Shown here: one piece after another, positions 26,233-34,532 of the stretch | Position numbering within the stretch: the first letter of the stretch is position 1 | Layout of the letters: each line of letters begins with the position of its first letter | Origin: Marmoricola endophyticus | GTDB taxonomy: Bacteria; Actinomycetota; Actinomycetes; Propionibacteriales; Nocardioidaceae | Length of the DNA: 64,000 nucleotides | Assembly: GCF_014644415.1 (NCBI RefSeq) | Contig: NZ_BMKQ01000001.1 | Location: 1,912,861-1,976,860 of the forward strand | Reading direction: 5' to 3' | The notes under the pieces: generated by a model | Database searches by the model: none | What the model saw: the letters and a program-made list of their open reading frames with translations, nothing else | What the model was told of the DNA's origin: nothing | Position numbers and translations under genes: made by a program

Positions 26233-27855
26233 TCAGGAGCTGGCCTTGCGCCGCGCCGCCGGGCGTCGCTCGGACGGCTTGGTGACCGGCTGCCCGGCCT
26301 CGACCATCTCCTCGCGGCGGGCCCCGGCGAAGTCGGCGAGACCGTCGACGAGCTCCTCCACCGACGGCGAGGACGCCATGACGTCCACCCGCAGGCCGTG
26401 CTCCTCGGCGGTCTTGGCCGTCGCCGGCCCGATCACCGCGATCACGGTCGAGGCGTGCGGCTTGCCGGCGATGCCGACGAGGTTGCGCACGGTCGAGGAC
26501 GAGGTGAAGACCACCGCGTCGAACTTGCCGGTCTTGATCGCGTCGCGCACGGGCGCGGCCGGCGGAGCGGCGCGGACGGTGCGGTACGCCGTCACGTCGT
26601 CGGCCTCCCAGCCGAGGTCGACCAGCCCGGCGACGAGGTTCTCCGTGGCGATGTCCGCACGCGGCAGGAACACCCGGTTGATCGGGTCCAGCACGTCGTC
26701 GTACGGCGGCCAGTCCTCCAGCAGCCCCGCAGCGCTCTGCTCGCCCGACGGGACGAGGTCGGCGCGGAGCCCCCAGGCGGCGATCGCGTCGGCGGTCTTG
26801 TCGCCGACAGCGGCGATCTTCAGCCCGGAGAAGGCGCGGGCGTCCAGGCCGTACTCCTCGAACTTCTCGCGCACCGCCTTGACCGCGTTGACCGAGGTGA
26901 ACGCGATCCACTCGTAGCGGCCCTCGACCAGTCCGCGCACGGCCTTGTCCATCTGCTGGGGGTTGCGCGGCGGCTCGACCGAGATCGTCGGCACCTCCTC
27001 GGGCACCGCGCCGTAGCCGCGGAGGCTGGCCGACAGCGCGCCCGCCTGCTCCTTGGTCCGAGGCACGAGGACCCGCCAGCCGAACAGCGGCTTGGTCTCG
27101 AACCAGGACAGCGTCGGGCGCAGGTCGACGACGTGGCCCACGACCGTCACCGCGCGGGTCGGCAGCTGGCTGCCGGCGGTGTCGGCGACCAGGTGGCCGA
27201 GGGTGGACACGATCGTCTCCTGGCCGGTGGTGGTGCCCTCGGCGGTCACGGCGACCGGGGTGTCGGCGTCGCGACCGGCGGCGACGAGCTTGTCGGCGAT
27301 GGTGGCCAGCTGCTCGCCCGCCGCCAGGACGACGAGGGTGTCGTGGTGGGCGTGGGCGGCCCAGTCGACGCCTCGGTCGCCGGCGGAGACGACGACGAAC
27401 TCGCGGTGGTCCTTCGAGGTCACCGGGATCCCGGCGTAGGCCGGCACGGCCGTCGCCAGCGAGACGCCCGGCACGACCTCGAAGCCGATCCCGGCCTTGA
27501 CGACCTGCTGGGCCTCCTCCGGGGAGGAGCCGTGCACGAACGGGTCGCCGTTGACCAGCCGGACGACCTTGCGACCGGCCTTGGCCGCCTTGACGACGAC
27601 CTTGGCCCGCTGCGCGCGGGTGAGCGGCTGGCCGTCCTCGCCGAAGCTGGCGTCGACCAGCTCGGGGCCGCCCTCGGCCGACCCGACGAGCGACTGCACC
27701 AGTGCGACGTGCTGGGGGTTGTCGGTGACGACGACCTCGGCGCCCCGCACGAGCTCGACGGCGCGCACGGTCAGCAGGTCGGGGTCGCCCGGGCCGCTGC
27801 CCACGAAGGAGACCCAGCCGCGGGTCGTCGGGGGGGTCTGCTGGTTCTTGGTCAC
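26233..27855 (-). CDS. Fused uroporphyrinogen-III C-methyltransferase / uroporphyrinogen-III synthase
   Basis: The 540-residue protein joins two enzymes. The N-terminal domain (about 12-255) is a SUMT methylase with VGSGPGDPDLLTVRA, LVNGDPFVHGSSPEEA and VVPGVSLATAVPAYAGIP, leading to precorrin-2 for siroheme and cobalamin. The C-terminal domain (about 275-520) is HemD-like, with VLVPRTKEQAGALSASL and FTSVNAVKAVREKF. The fusion is usual in actinobacteria. Basic Ala/Arg/Pro residues form the tail. GTG 27855 overlaps the hemC stop (GTGA). M. tuberculosis has the same arrangement at Rv0511. Confidence 0.94.
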   Translation of the reverse strand: MTKNQQTPPTTRGWVSFVGSGPGDPDLLTVRAVELVRGAEVVVTDNPQHVALVQSLVGSAEGGPELVDASFGEDGQPLTRAQRAKVVVKAAKAGRKVVRLVNGDPFVHGSSPEEAQQVVKAGIGFEVVPGVSLATAVPAYAGIPVTSKDHREFVVVSAGDRGVDWAAHAHHDTLVVLAAGEQLATIADKLVAAGRDADTPVAVTAEGTTTGQETIVSTLGHLVADTAGSQLPTRAVTVVGHVVDLRPTLSWFETKPLFGWRVLVPRTKEQAGALSASLRGYGAVPEEVPTISVEPPRNPQQMDKAVRGLVEGRYEWIAFTSVNAVKAVREKFEEYGLDARAFSGLKIAAVGDKTADAIAAWGLRADLVPSGEQSAAGLLEDWPPYDDVLDPINRVFLPRADIATENLVAGLVDLGWEADDVTAYRTVRAAPPAAPVRDAIKTGKFDAVVFTSSSTVRNLVGIAGKPHASTVIAVIGPATAKTAEEHGLRVDVMASSPSVEELVDGLADFAGARREEMVEAGQPVTKPSERRPAARRKASS

Positions 27856-28844
27856 GTCACTGCCTCGCTGGGAGTCGGGTGCCCGTGCGGGCCTGTCTCG
27901 TCGTCCTGCATGAGCTCGGCGGCGCCCTCGCCGAGCATCTCGGTGGCCAGGTCGTGCCCGACCCGGCCGGCGTCCTGGGTCGGGCCCGAGCCCGAGCGGC
28001 GTACGGCGACCGCGCCGTCGTGGGACAGCGCCACCGCGCGCACCCACAGCTCCTCGCCGTCCTCGCCCTCGACCACCTCGGCGAGCGCGCCGACGGGTGC
28101 GGAGCAGCCCGCCTCGAGCCCGGCCAGCACCGCACGCTCGGCGGTGACGGCGGCCCGGGTGCGCGGGTCGTCCAGGTGGGTGCGGAGCTCCTCGGCCAGC
28201 GGGTCGTCGGCCCGGCACTCGACCGCGAGCGCGCCCTGCCCCGGTGCCGGCAGCACCTGAATCGGGTCGAGCAGCTCGGTCGCCTCGGGGGCCCGGCCGA
28301 GCCGGGAGAGCCCGGCGTGGGCGAGGACGACACCGTCCAACTCGCCGCTGGCCACCTTGTTGATCCGGGTGTCCACGTTGCCGCGGACCCCGACCAGCTC
28401 CAGACCGAGCCCGAGGGCGTGGATCTGGGAGACCCGCCGCGGGGAGCCCGTACCGACGACACTGCCGACCGGGAGCTCGCCGAGGGTCATGCCGTCGCGC
28501 GCCACGAGCACGTCCCGCGGGTCCTCACGAGGGGGTACGGCGGCGACCTGCAGGCCCTCGGCGGGCGCGGTCGGGAGGTCCTTGAGCGAGTGCACCGCGA
28601 CGTCGACGCGGCCCTCGAGCAGCGCCTCGCGCAGCGCACCGACGAACACGCCGGCACCGCCCATCGAGGCCAGCGGCGCCGAGGACGCGTCCCCCTCGGT
28701 GCGGATCTCGACGAGCTCGACCTCGCGGCCGGTCGCCGCGGCGAAGGCGTCGGCCACCTGGCCGCTCTGGGTCCGGGCGAGCAGCGAGCCGCGCGTGCCG
28801 AAGCGAACAGCAGCGCGCTGCGTCTGTGTCCCACTCATGCTCAC
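27852..28844 (-). CDS. hemC: Porphobilinogen deaminase (hydroxymethylbilane synthase)
   Basis: HemC polymerises four porphobilinogens into hydroxymethylbilane. The 330-residue protein has FGTRGSLLARTQSGQVA, HSLKDLPT, GTGSPRRVSQ, the RGNVDTR arginines and the dipyrromethane-cofactor cysteine in LEAGCSAPVGA. GTG 28844 overlaps the hemA stop (GTGA) and is preferred; ATG 28838 two codons later is the alternative. Confidence 0.95.
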   Translation of the reverse strand: MSMSGTQTQRAAVRFGTRGSLLARTQSGQVADAFAAATGREVELVEIRTEGDASSAPLASMGGAGVFVGALREALLEGRVDVAVHSLKDLPTAPAEGLQVAAVPPREDPRDVLVARDGMTLGELPVGSVVGTGSPRRVSQIHALGLGLELVGVRGNVDTRINKVASGELDGVVLAHAGLSRLGRAPEATELLDPIQVLPAPGQGALAVECRADDPLAEELRTHLDDPRTRAAVTAERAVLAGLEAGCSAPVGALAEVVEGEDGEELWVRAVALSHDGAVAVRRSGSGPTQDAGRVGHDLATEMLGEGAAELMQDDETGPHGHPTPSEAVT

Positions 28845-30130
28845 ACCTCCCCGGGCCGGGTGACGGCGTCGACGGCCTCGGGGTCGAGCGCGAACAGCTC
28901 GGCCAGGGCGGCGGCGTACGAGACCGCCCCGTCCTCGTTGGCCAGCTCCTTGACCCGGACGGTCGGCTGGTGCAGCAGCTTGTCGGCGACCCGCCGGACC
29001 GTGTGCAGCACCTCGGCCCGGGTCGTCGGGTCGAGGCCGGGCAGCTTGTGGTCCAGGCGCTCCATCTCGGCCTCGACGACGCCCGTGGCCATGCTGCGCA
29101 GGGCGACGACGGTCGGGGTCACGCTGGCCGAGCGACGCGCGGCCAGGAACGCCTTCAGCTCCTCGGCGACGATCCGGCGCACGCCGTCGACCGCCGCGCC
29201 GCCGTCGGTGTGCTGCAGCTCCTCGGCCAGGCTCCTGAGGTTGACCAGGGTCACCCCGGGCAGGTCCGCGACGGCCGGGTCCACGTCGTGCGGCAGGGCG
29301 AGGTCGGCGACGATCAGCGGCTCGGGGTTGCCCAGGCGTGCCGCGGCGACCTGGCCGGCGTCGAGCACCTGCCCGGACGACGCCGTGCAGGAGATGAGGA
29401 CGTCGGTCGTGGCCAGCTCGGCGGGGATCGCGGAGAGGTCGACCGAGCGGGCGTCGTACTGCCCGGCGAGACGGTCGGCGTTGGTCGGCGTCCGGTTCGC
29501 GACGGTGAGCTCCGCGCCCGCCCGGCTGGCGGTGCCGACGGCCAGGGCCGCCAGGGACCCCGCGCCGATGACCAGGACCCGCTTGCCGGCGAGGTCACCG
29601 AAGTGGGTGGCGGCCTGCTCCATCGACGCGGTGACCAGCGAGGGCGCGTAGCGGTCGATGTCGGTCTCGGCGTGCGAGCGCTTGCCGACCCGCAGCGCCT
29701 GCTGGAAGAGCAGGTTCAGCGACGCACCGACGGTGCCGCCCTCCTGGCCCTGCCTCAGCACGTCGCGCACCTGGCCGAGGATCTGGCTCTCCCCGACCGC
29801 CATCGAGTCCAGGCCGGACGCGACCTGGAGCAGGTGCGAGACGGCGCCGTCGTCGTAGTGCACGTAGAGGTGGGGGACGAACGCCTCCGGCTCGCCGCCG
29901 GCACGCTCGCACAGCAGCCGGGAGAGCGCCTCGACGCTGCCGTGGAAGCGGCTGACGTCGGCGTAGACCTCGACGCGGTTGCAGGTGGCCAGCACCGCGG
30001 CCTCGGAGACGTGCTCCTCGTGGACCGCGTCCACGGCCAGCTTGCTCGCACCGGGCTGGTCGAGAGCGAGCTGCTCGAGCACCGCGACGGGTGCGCTGCG
30101 GTGGGAGATCCCCACGACGAGGACGCTCAT
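28841..30130 (-). CDS. hemA: Glutamyl-tRNA reductase
   Basis: HemA reduces glutamyl-tRNA to glutamate-1-semialdehyde, the substrate for HemL, and is the usual control point of heme synthesis. The 429-residue protein has the catalytic cysteine in LATCNRVEVYA near residue 50, GESQILGQVR, the NADPH-binding VLVIGAGSLAALAV and the C-terminal dimerisation helices. ATG 30130 fits the family start (SVLVVGISHRSAP). It lies 61 bp downstream of rex, so its expression should respond to the NADH/NAD+ ratio if Rex acts here. Confidence 0.95.
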   Translation of the reverse strand: MSVLVVGISHRSAPVAVLEQLALDQPGASKLAVDAVHEEHVSEAAVLATCNRVEVYADVSRFHGSVEALSRLLCERAGGEPEAFVPHLYVHYDDGAVSHLLQVASGLDSMAVGESQILGQVRDVLRQGQEGGTVGASLNLLFQQALRVGKRSHAETDIDRYAPSLVTASMEQAATHFGDLAGKRVLVIGAGSLAALAVGTASRAGAELTVANRTPTNADRLAGQYDARSVDLSAIPAELATTDVLISCTASSGQVLDAGQVAAARLGNPEPLIVADLALPHDVDPAVADLPGVTLVNLRSLAEELQHTDGGAAVDGVRRIVAEELKAFLAARRSASVTPTVVALRSMATGVVEAEMERLDHKLPGLDPTTRAEVLHTVRRVADKLLHQPTVRVKELANEDGAVSYAAALAELFALDPEAVDAVTRPGEV

Positions 30131-30191
30131 TCGGGGCCCCCTCGGCGTCGTTCGGAGGAGCGGAGCGGAGGAGACGGACGTCGTGGGGTGT

Positions 30192-30881
30192 TCATGCGGT
30201 CTCCACCTCTGCGGCCACACCGGCGAGCAGGTCGTCGACCGGTTCCTCGCCAGGGCCCTGCCGCTGCTCGTGGTAGGCGAGGATCTGCAGCTCGGTGGCC
30301 AGGTCCACCTTGCGGACCAGCACCGTCTCCGGCACCGAGAGGACGGCCGGAGCGAAGTTGAGGATGCTGCGGATCCCGGCGGCCACCATCGCGTCGGCGA
30401 CCTCCTGGGCGGCCAGGGCCGGGGTCGTGATGACCCCGATGCCGGCACCGTTCTCGACGACGACGTCGGTCAGGTCGGCGAACGGGCGGATCGCCAGTCC
30501 GGCGACCTCCTGGCCCGTACGGGCCGGGTCCGCGTCCAGCAGCGCCACCGTGGAGAAGCCGCGGGAGCGGAAGCCCGACGAGCTGGCCAGGGCGTGGCCG
30601 AGGTTGCCGATCCCGACGATGACCACGGGCCAGTCCTGACTCAGCCCCAGCTCGCGGGTGATCTGGTAGCGCAGGTACGCGACGTCGTAGCCCACCCCGC
30701 GGGTGCCGTACGACCCCAGGTGCGAGAGGTCCTTGCGCAGCTTCGCCGAGCTCACACCGGTGACGGCCGCGAGGTGCTCGCTGGAGCAGGTGGACGCTCC
30801 GGAGTCCGCCATCGAGGTCAACGCCCGGAGATACACCGGAAGTCGGGCGATCGTCGCCTCGGGGATCCGGGAAGTGGTCAC
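30192..30881 (-). CDS. rex: Redox-sensing transcriptional repressor Rex
   Basis: Rex binds DNA when NADH is low and controls respiratory genes. The 229-residue protein has an N-terminal winged helix (ATIARLPVYLRALTSM through SSEHLAAVTGVSSAKLRKDLSHLGSYGTRGVGYDV) and a Rossmann domain with GIGNLGHAL, followed by DADPARTGQ. GTG 30881 was chosen because the winged helix starts there and GGTGGAG lies about 12 nt upstream; the longer frame to 30998 covers the likely operator region. It heads the hemACDB operon, as in Streptomyces. Confidence 0.94.
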   Translation of the reverse strand: MTTSRIPEATIARLPVYLRALTSMADSGASTCSSEHLAAVTGVSSAKLRKDLSHLGSYGTRGVGYDVAYLRYQITRELGLSQDWPVVIVGIGNLGHALASSSGFRSRGFSTVALLDADPARTGQEVAGLAIRPFADLTDVVVENGAGIGVITTPALAAQEVADAMVAAGIRSILNFAPAVLSVPETVLVRKVDLATELQILAYHEQRQGPGEEPVDDLLAGVAAEVETA

Positions 30882-30956
30882 AGCTGAAGAACTCCACCGT
30901 CGCCCCGGGCCGGGTCCGGCCCTCACGAAGGCGGCGTGCTGCTCACCATAGGAGGA

Positions 30957-30974
30957 TCGTGAACGCGCGAACAA
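30957..30974. promoter_or_regulatory. Possible Rex operator
   Basis: The 18 bases TCGTGAACGCGCGAACAA match the Rex operator consensus TTGTGAACGCGTTCACAA at 14 positions; the left half site is strong (GTGAAC) and the right one is degenerate. It lies 76 bp upstream of the rex start, where autoregulation is known in Streptomyces. One-sided matching makes this uncertain. Confidence 0.45.
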
Positions 30975-30993
30975 ACCGAGAGCGGGCCGGGCT

Positions 30994-31018
30994 ACCACAT
31001 GTGGTGATGGTCACCACA
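30994..31018. promoter_or_regulatory. Two overlapping perfect palindromes upstream of rex
   Basis: ACCACATGTGGT (30994-31005) is a perfect 12-bp palindrome, and TGTGGTGA (31000-31007) with TCACCACA (31011-31018) form a perfect 8-bp inverted repeat separated by TGG. The shared half site is TGTGGT. The block is 113-137 bp upstream of rex and 11 bp beyond the glutaredoxin-like stop. It does not match Rex, and spacing excludes CRP. It looks like an operator for an unidentified dimeric regulator. Confidence 0.5.
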
Positions 31019-31028
31019 CCCCACCCCC

Positions 31029-31301
31029 TCACCGCCGGGCGGACAGGCTGTGCCGCAGCCGCGCCTCGTCGACCCGCCAGAAGTCGTGCCGCTCGCCGTC
31101 GACGAGCGTCACCGGGATCTCCTCGGCGTACGACGCCAGCAGGTCGTCGTCGCCGGTGATGTCGACCTCGACGAACGTCTCCTCGAGGTCGGCGCAGACG
31201 CGGGCCACGATCTCGAGCGCCGCCTCGCACAGGTGGCAGCCGGGCCGGCTGTAGACCACGACGCGAGGCTCGGGGCGGGAGGCGTCGGCGGGATCGGGCA
31301 C
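31029..31301 (-). CDS. Glutaredoxin-like protein (DUF836 type)
   Basis: The 90-residue thioredoxin-fold protein has VVYSRPGCHLCEAALEIV with a CHLC redox motif near residues 23-26, DITGDDDLLASYAEEIPVTLVDG with a cis-proline, and a C-terminal helix. It matches the short glutaredoxin-like family next to rex/hemA (Rv0508 position). GTG 31301 follows CAGGAT on this strand by 6 nt, so a leaderless start is likely. Partner proteins are unknown. Confidence 0.88.
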   Translation of the reverse strand: MPDPADASRPEPRVVVYSRPGCHLCEAALEIVARVCADLEETFVEVDITGDDDLLASYAEEIPVTLVDGERHDFWRVDEARLRHSLSARR

Positions 31302-31366
31302 CGCTCGATCCTGCCACGCCGCGCCGGGCGGACCCGGAGGCGTGAGCGGCGTCCTACGATCACGTC

Positions 31367-32251
31367 GTGGCCAAGTCCGCACGCCCGCGTCCCCTCGATC
31401 TCACCCGCCGGTCGGTGCTGGCCGGAGAGGCGGCCGCCGCGGACGTCGAGGTCGAGGCCGCGCTGCGGGTGCCACCGGACCCGAGTGCCGCGGCGTTCTT
31501 CGACGTGGACAACACGATCATGCAGGGCGCGTCGATCTTCCACCTGTTCAAGGGGCTCCACCAGCGGGAGTTCTTCACCACCCGCGAGCTGGCCGGGGCG
31601 GCCTGGAAGCAGGCGTGGTTCCGGGTCGCCGGCTCCGAGGACCCCGAGCACATCGCCCAGACGCGTGCGGCCGCGCTCGGCTTCATCGCGGGCCACCCGG
31701 TGAGCAAGCTCGAGGAGCTGGGCGAGGAGATCTTCGACGAGGCGATGGCCCACCGGATCTGGCCGGGCACCCGGGCCCTGGCCCAGCGCCACCTCGACCG
31801 CGGTGAGCGGGTCTGGCTCGTGACGGCCGCACCGGTCGAGATCGCGCGGATCATCGCCCGGCGGCTCGGGCTGACCGGCGCCATGGGCACCGTCGCCGAG
31901 CACGTCGACGGCGTGTACACCGGCTCGCTGGTCGGCGACATGCTGCACGGCCCCGCCAAGGCCGAGGCGGTCGGCGCCCTCGCCACGCGGGAGCGGCTCG
32001 ACCTCAGCCGGTGCTCGGCGTACTCCGACTCCTCCAACGACCTGCCGATGCTCGAGCTCGTCGGCCACCCGACGGCCGTCAACCCGGACCGCGCGCTGCG
32101 CGAGCACGCACGCCGGGAGGGGTGGCCGGTGCGCGACTACCGCTCGGGTCGTCGCGCGGCGCGGACGGGTCTGGCCGGGGCCGCCCTCGCCGGAGCTGCG
32201 ACCGGCGCCGTCGCCGGGGGCCTCGCGATCCGGCGGCAGACCCGCCGCTGA
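31367..32251 (+). CDS. HAD-IB family phosphatase (SerB-like)
   Basis: The 294-residue protein has the HAD core: FFDVDNTIMQG (nucleophile aspartate in DVDNT, about residues 46-50), LVTAAP (motif II threonine), and DSSNDLPML (motif IV). The subfamily acts on phosphoserine or lysophospholipid-like substrates. After residue 265 there is an Ala/Gly-rich hydrophobic helix and a basic end, suggesting a membrane anchor. It sits in the position of serB1 (Rv0505c). GTG 31367 follows TACGAT by 6 nt. Confidence 0.88.
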   Translation: MAKSARPRPLDLTRRSVLAGEAAAADVEVEAALRVPPDPSAAAFFDVDNTIMQGASIFHLFKGLHQREFFTTRELAGAAWKQAWFRVAGSEDPEHIAQTRAAALGFIAGHPVSKLEELGEEIFDEAMAHRIWPGTRALAQRHLDRGERVWLVTAAPVEIARIIARRLGLTGAMGTVAEHVDGVYTGSLVGDMLHGPAKAEAVGALATRERLDLSRCSAYSDSSNDLPMLELVGHPTAVNPDRALREHARREGWPVRDYRSGRRAARTGLAGAALAGAATGAVAGGLAIRRQTRR

Positions 32252-32361
32252 CCGAACGGGCCCTCGCACAGCGGTGTCCGATTCGGTGGTCGCCACGCCG
32301 TGTCGCGATCTACAGTGAGGCGAACGTCTCAACGCATGCCTGACCGGGGAGGGAGGCGGAG

Positions 32362-33156
32362 GTGCTCGAGCGTCCGCACGACGGCCTCGACGCGCTGCGT
32401 CGCGCCCTCGCCCGGGTGCTCGCCGACCCGTCCCTCGCGCTCCCCACCCCGGCGCTCGCGGGCGGCCCCCCGGTCCACCGGAGGGCGGGCCTGCCGGGTC
32501 TCCTCGCCCACGAGACGGCGGCCGACCCGAGCACGGGGACCCTCGACCGGCCGCCGGGTGAGCCCGCCGACCACGACCTGGCCGTCTCCTCGGCGGAGGA
32601 CGAGGCCGAGCGGAGCCGGCTGATCGCGCTGGTGGAGCTGGCCCGCGGCGGGGACAAGGACGCCTTCGGCCTCCTGTACGACCACTACCAGCCCTCGGTC
32701 TACCGGTTCCTCTACTACCGGCTCGGCGTCGTGCAGCTGGCCGAGGACCTGACGGCCGAGACCTTCTTCCGCGCACTGCGCAGCATGAACGGCTTCCGCT
32801 GGCAGGGCCGTGACTTCGGTGCCTGGCTGATGACGATCGCGCGGAACCTGACCGTGGACCACTACAAGTCGAGCCGGACGCGCCTGGAGCAGACCACCGA
32901 GGACATCGGGACCCTGGACGCAGCCACCGACGGGCCGGAGGCCGACGTGCTCGCCTCGCTCACGAACGAGGCGCTGCTCGACGCCGTCCGCGCGCTGCCC
33001 GTCGACCAGCAGGAGTGCCTGACCATGCGTTTCCTGCAGGGACTCTCCCTGGCCGAGACCGCCGAGGCCATGGAGCGCAGCTCCGGCGCCATCAAGCAGC
33101 TGCAGCTGCGTGCGGTGCGCAACCTCGCCAAGCACCTCCCCGAGGAGTGGCGATGA
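32362..33156 (+). CDS. BldN-like ECF sigma factor with N-terminal pro-sequence
   Basis: The 264-residue protein has sigma region 2 (about 88-155: AFGLLYDHYQPSVYRFLYYR, LAEDLTAETFFRAL, GAWLMTIARNLTVDHYKS) and region 4 (about 200-260: LPVDQQECLTMRFLQGLSLAETAEAM, SGAIKQLQLRAVRNLA). It has about 86 residues before region 2. Streptomyces BldN is made with a pro-sequence of about this length that is removed by proteolysis, and the next gene is an RsbN-like anti-sigma factor as for bldN. GTG 32362 follows GGGAGGGAGGCGGAG closely. A TACAGT hexamer at 32311 may be part of its promoter. Confidence 0.9.
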   Translation: MLERPHDGLDALRRALARVLADPSLALPTPALAGGPPVHRRAGLPGLLAHETAADPSTGTLDRPPGEPADHDLAVSSAEDEAERSRLIALVELARGGDKDAFGLLYDHYQPSVYRFLYYRLGVVQLAEDLTAETFFRALRSMNGFRWQGRDFGAWLMTIARNLTVDHYKSSRTRLEQTTEDIGTLDAATDGPEADVLASLTNEALLDAVRALPVDQQECLTMRFLQGLSLAETAEAMERSSGAIKQLQLRAVRNLAKHLPEEWR

Positions 33157-33205
33157 CCCCCCGGGCACTCGGCGCACGCCCCGGTCCGACCCGTGGGGTC
33201 GGACT

Positions 33206-33234
33206 CGTAACCTCCGCACCCCGTGAGTCGTTGT
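33206..33234 (+). promoter_or_regulatory. BldN-type ECF promoter before the anti-sigma gene
   Basis: CGTAAC (33206-33211) and CGTTGT (33229-33234) are 17 bp apart, one more than the BldN consensus and one mismatch in the -10. It lies in the 121-bp gap before the anti-sigma gene. In Streptomyces rsbN is itself a BldN target, so a feedback loop is plausible here. Confidence 0.55.
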
Positions 33235-33277
33235 CGCGGTGGGGAGGCTCGCACCACGAGCTGAGTAGGACCAGACC

Positions 33278-34498
33278 ATGATCGACTTCTCGGGGCCTGC
33301 GGCCCTGCGCGCACGACCGGCCGAGCGGTTCGCTCGGCTGATCGACGAGGGCGCGGGTGCGACCGGGCCCGCCGACGCGGCGCTGATCGACCTCGTCGGC
33401 GCACTGCGCGCGCTGCCCGAGGCTCCGGCGCCGTCGGCGTCGTACACCGCGGACCTGCGTGAGCGGTTGATGGCCGAGGCCGACACCGCCCTCGTCCCCG
33501 CCGAGCCGCAGCTCCTCCTGCCCGAGGTCTCGCGCAGCGGGCGCGCCCGCCGACGCGCCACGGTGGCCGCGGCCGCGGCCGTGCTGGTCGGCAGCACCGG
33601 CGGCCTCGCCGTCGCGGCCCAGGGCACCGTCGAGGGCGACCCGTTGTACGGCGTCAAGCGCGGCATCGAGGCGATGACCACCTCGATGAGCCTCTCCGAG
33701 GCCTCCCGCGGCCAGGACTACCTCGACCAGTCCCGCACCCGCCTCGCCGAGGTCTCGACGCTGATGGCCGACGACCCCGACGTCTCGTCGCGCACCGCTG
33801 ACGCCGTCCGCTCCACCCTGGCCCGATTCGCCTCGAGCGCTGCCGAGGGGTCGGACCTGCTGTTCACGAGCTACCAGCGCGACGCGTCGGCCGACCACGT
33901 CGCCAGCGTCCGGTCGTTCGCCGGGACGTCGATGCGCGACCTGGACGCCGTCGCCGCCGAGGCACCGCCGAGCATGCAGGACGCCCTGTCCGAGGCGGCG
34001 ACGATGCTCACCGACCTGGACCAGCAGGCGCGCGTGCTCTGCGCCGCGTGCGGCGCCCGTGAGCCGCTCGCGCTCACCACGACCCTGGAGCCGGCGTCGG
34101 CCAAGGGTGCGCTGGACCGGCTGATCGAGTCGGGGACGGCGGGTGCGCGCCCCGCCTCGCCCGCTCCCGGTGCGAAGCGGTCGCAGCCCGCGACGTCGCC
34201 GTCGGGCAGCACGACGGCTCCGGGGTCGTCGAGGTCGCCCGCCCCGGCGTCGACGACGGCACCCGGCACGGCCGCCCAGAAGCAGGCCGGGAAGGCCGCG
34301 GGACGAGCGAGAGGTACGACGTCCTCGGCCCCGGCACTGGACGGTCTGGTCAAGCTTCCCGGCAGCCAGTCCGGTGCTCCGTCGGTGATCGACCTGGACA
34401 AGCTGACCAAGGACCTGACCGACGGGCTGACGACGACCACGAAGGGCCTGACCGACGGGCTGGCCAAGGGCCTGAACGGCTCTCGCACGACCCCCTAG
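33278..34498 (+). CDS. RsbN-like transmembrane anti-sigma factor (DUF5667)
   Basis: The 406-residue protein has a cytoplasmic N-terminal domain (about 1-88, expected to bind the sigma factor), one transmembrane helix (about 95-112, ATVAAAAAVLVGSTGGLAVA) and an extracytoplasmic DUF5667 domain beginning GDPLYGVKRGIEAM. A CAAC pair lies near residues 251-254. The rest is Pro/Ser/Thr/Lys-rich, ending with a repeated LTDGL segment. It probably holds the upstream BldN-like sigma factor inactive at the membrane. ATG 33278 is supported by AGGACCAG upstream, though the ribosome site is weak. Confidence 0.86.
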   Translation: MIDFSGPAALRARPAERFARLIDEGAGATGPADAALIDLVGALRALPEAPAPSASYTADLRERLMAEADTALVPAEPQLLLPEVSRSGRARRRATVAAAAAVLVGSTGGLAVAAQGTVEGDPLYGVKRGIEAMTTSMSLSEASRGQDYLDQSRTRLAEVSTLMADDPDVSSRTADAVRSTLARFASSAAEGSDLLFTSYQRDASADHVASVRSFAGTSMRDLDAVAAEAPPSMQDALSEAATMLTDLDQQARVLCAACGAREPLALTTTLEPASAKGALDRLIESGTAGARPASPAPGAKRSQPATSPSGSTTAPGSSRSPAPASTTAPGTAAQKQAGKAAGRARGTTSSAPALDGLVKLPGSQSGAPSVIDLDKLTKDLTDGLTTTTKGLTDGLAKGLNGSRTTP

Positions 34499-34532
34499 GG
34501 TCGAGCACGTCCTAGGGGCGTTGCTCCCTAGG
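34491..34532. terminator. Bidirectional terminator with CTAG-centred palindromes
   Basis: CCTAGGG (34511-34517) pairs with CCCTAGG (34526-34532) around an 8-nt loop, and a further CCCTAGGG palindrome lies at 34493-34500 over the anti-sigma stop. The right arm contains the TAG stop (minus strand) of the acyltransferase. Position between two convergent genes supports termination in both directions. Three CTAG tetramers in 42 bp is notable in such GC-rich DNA. Confidence 0.6.

Noticed and set aside
30994-31018. A CRP/FNR binding site
   Set aside because: The GTGA and TCAC half sites are only 3 bp apart; CRP needs 6.
33092-34527. In-frame C-terminal extension of the acyltransferase through the anti-sigma gene
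   Set aside because: It is antisense to a real gene and lacks motifs; a one-base shift gives the proper end at 34528.
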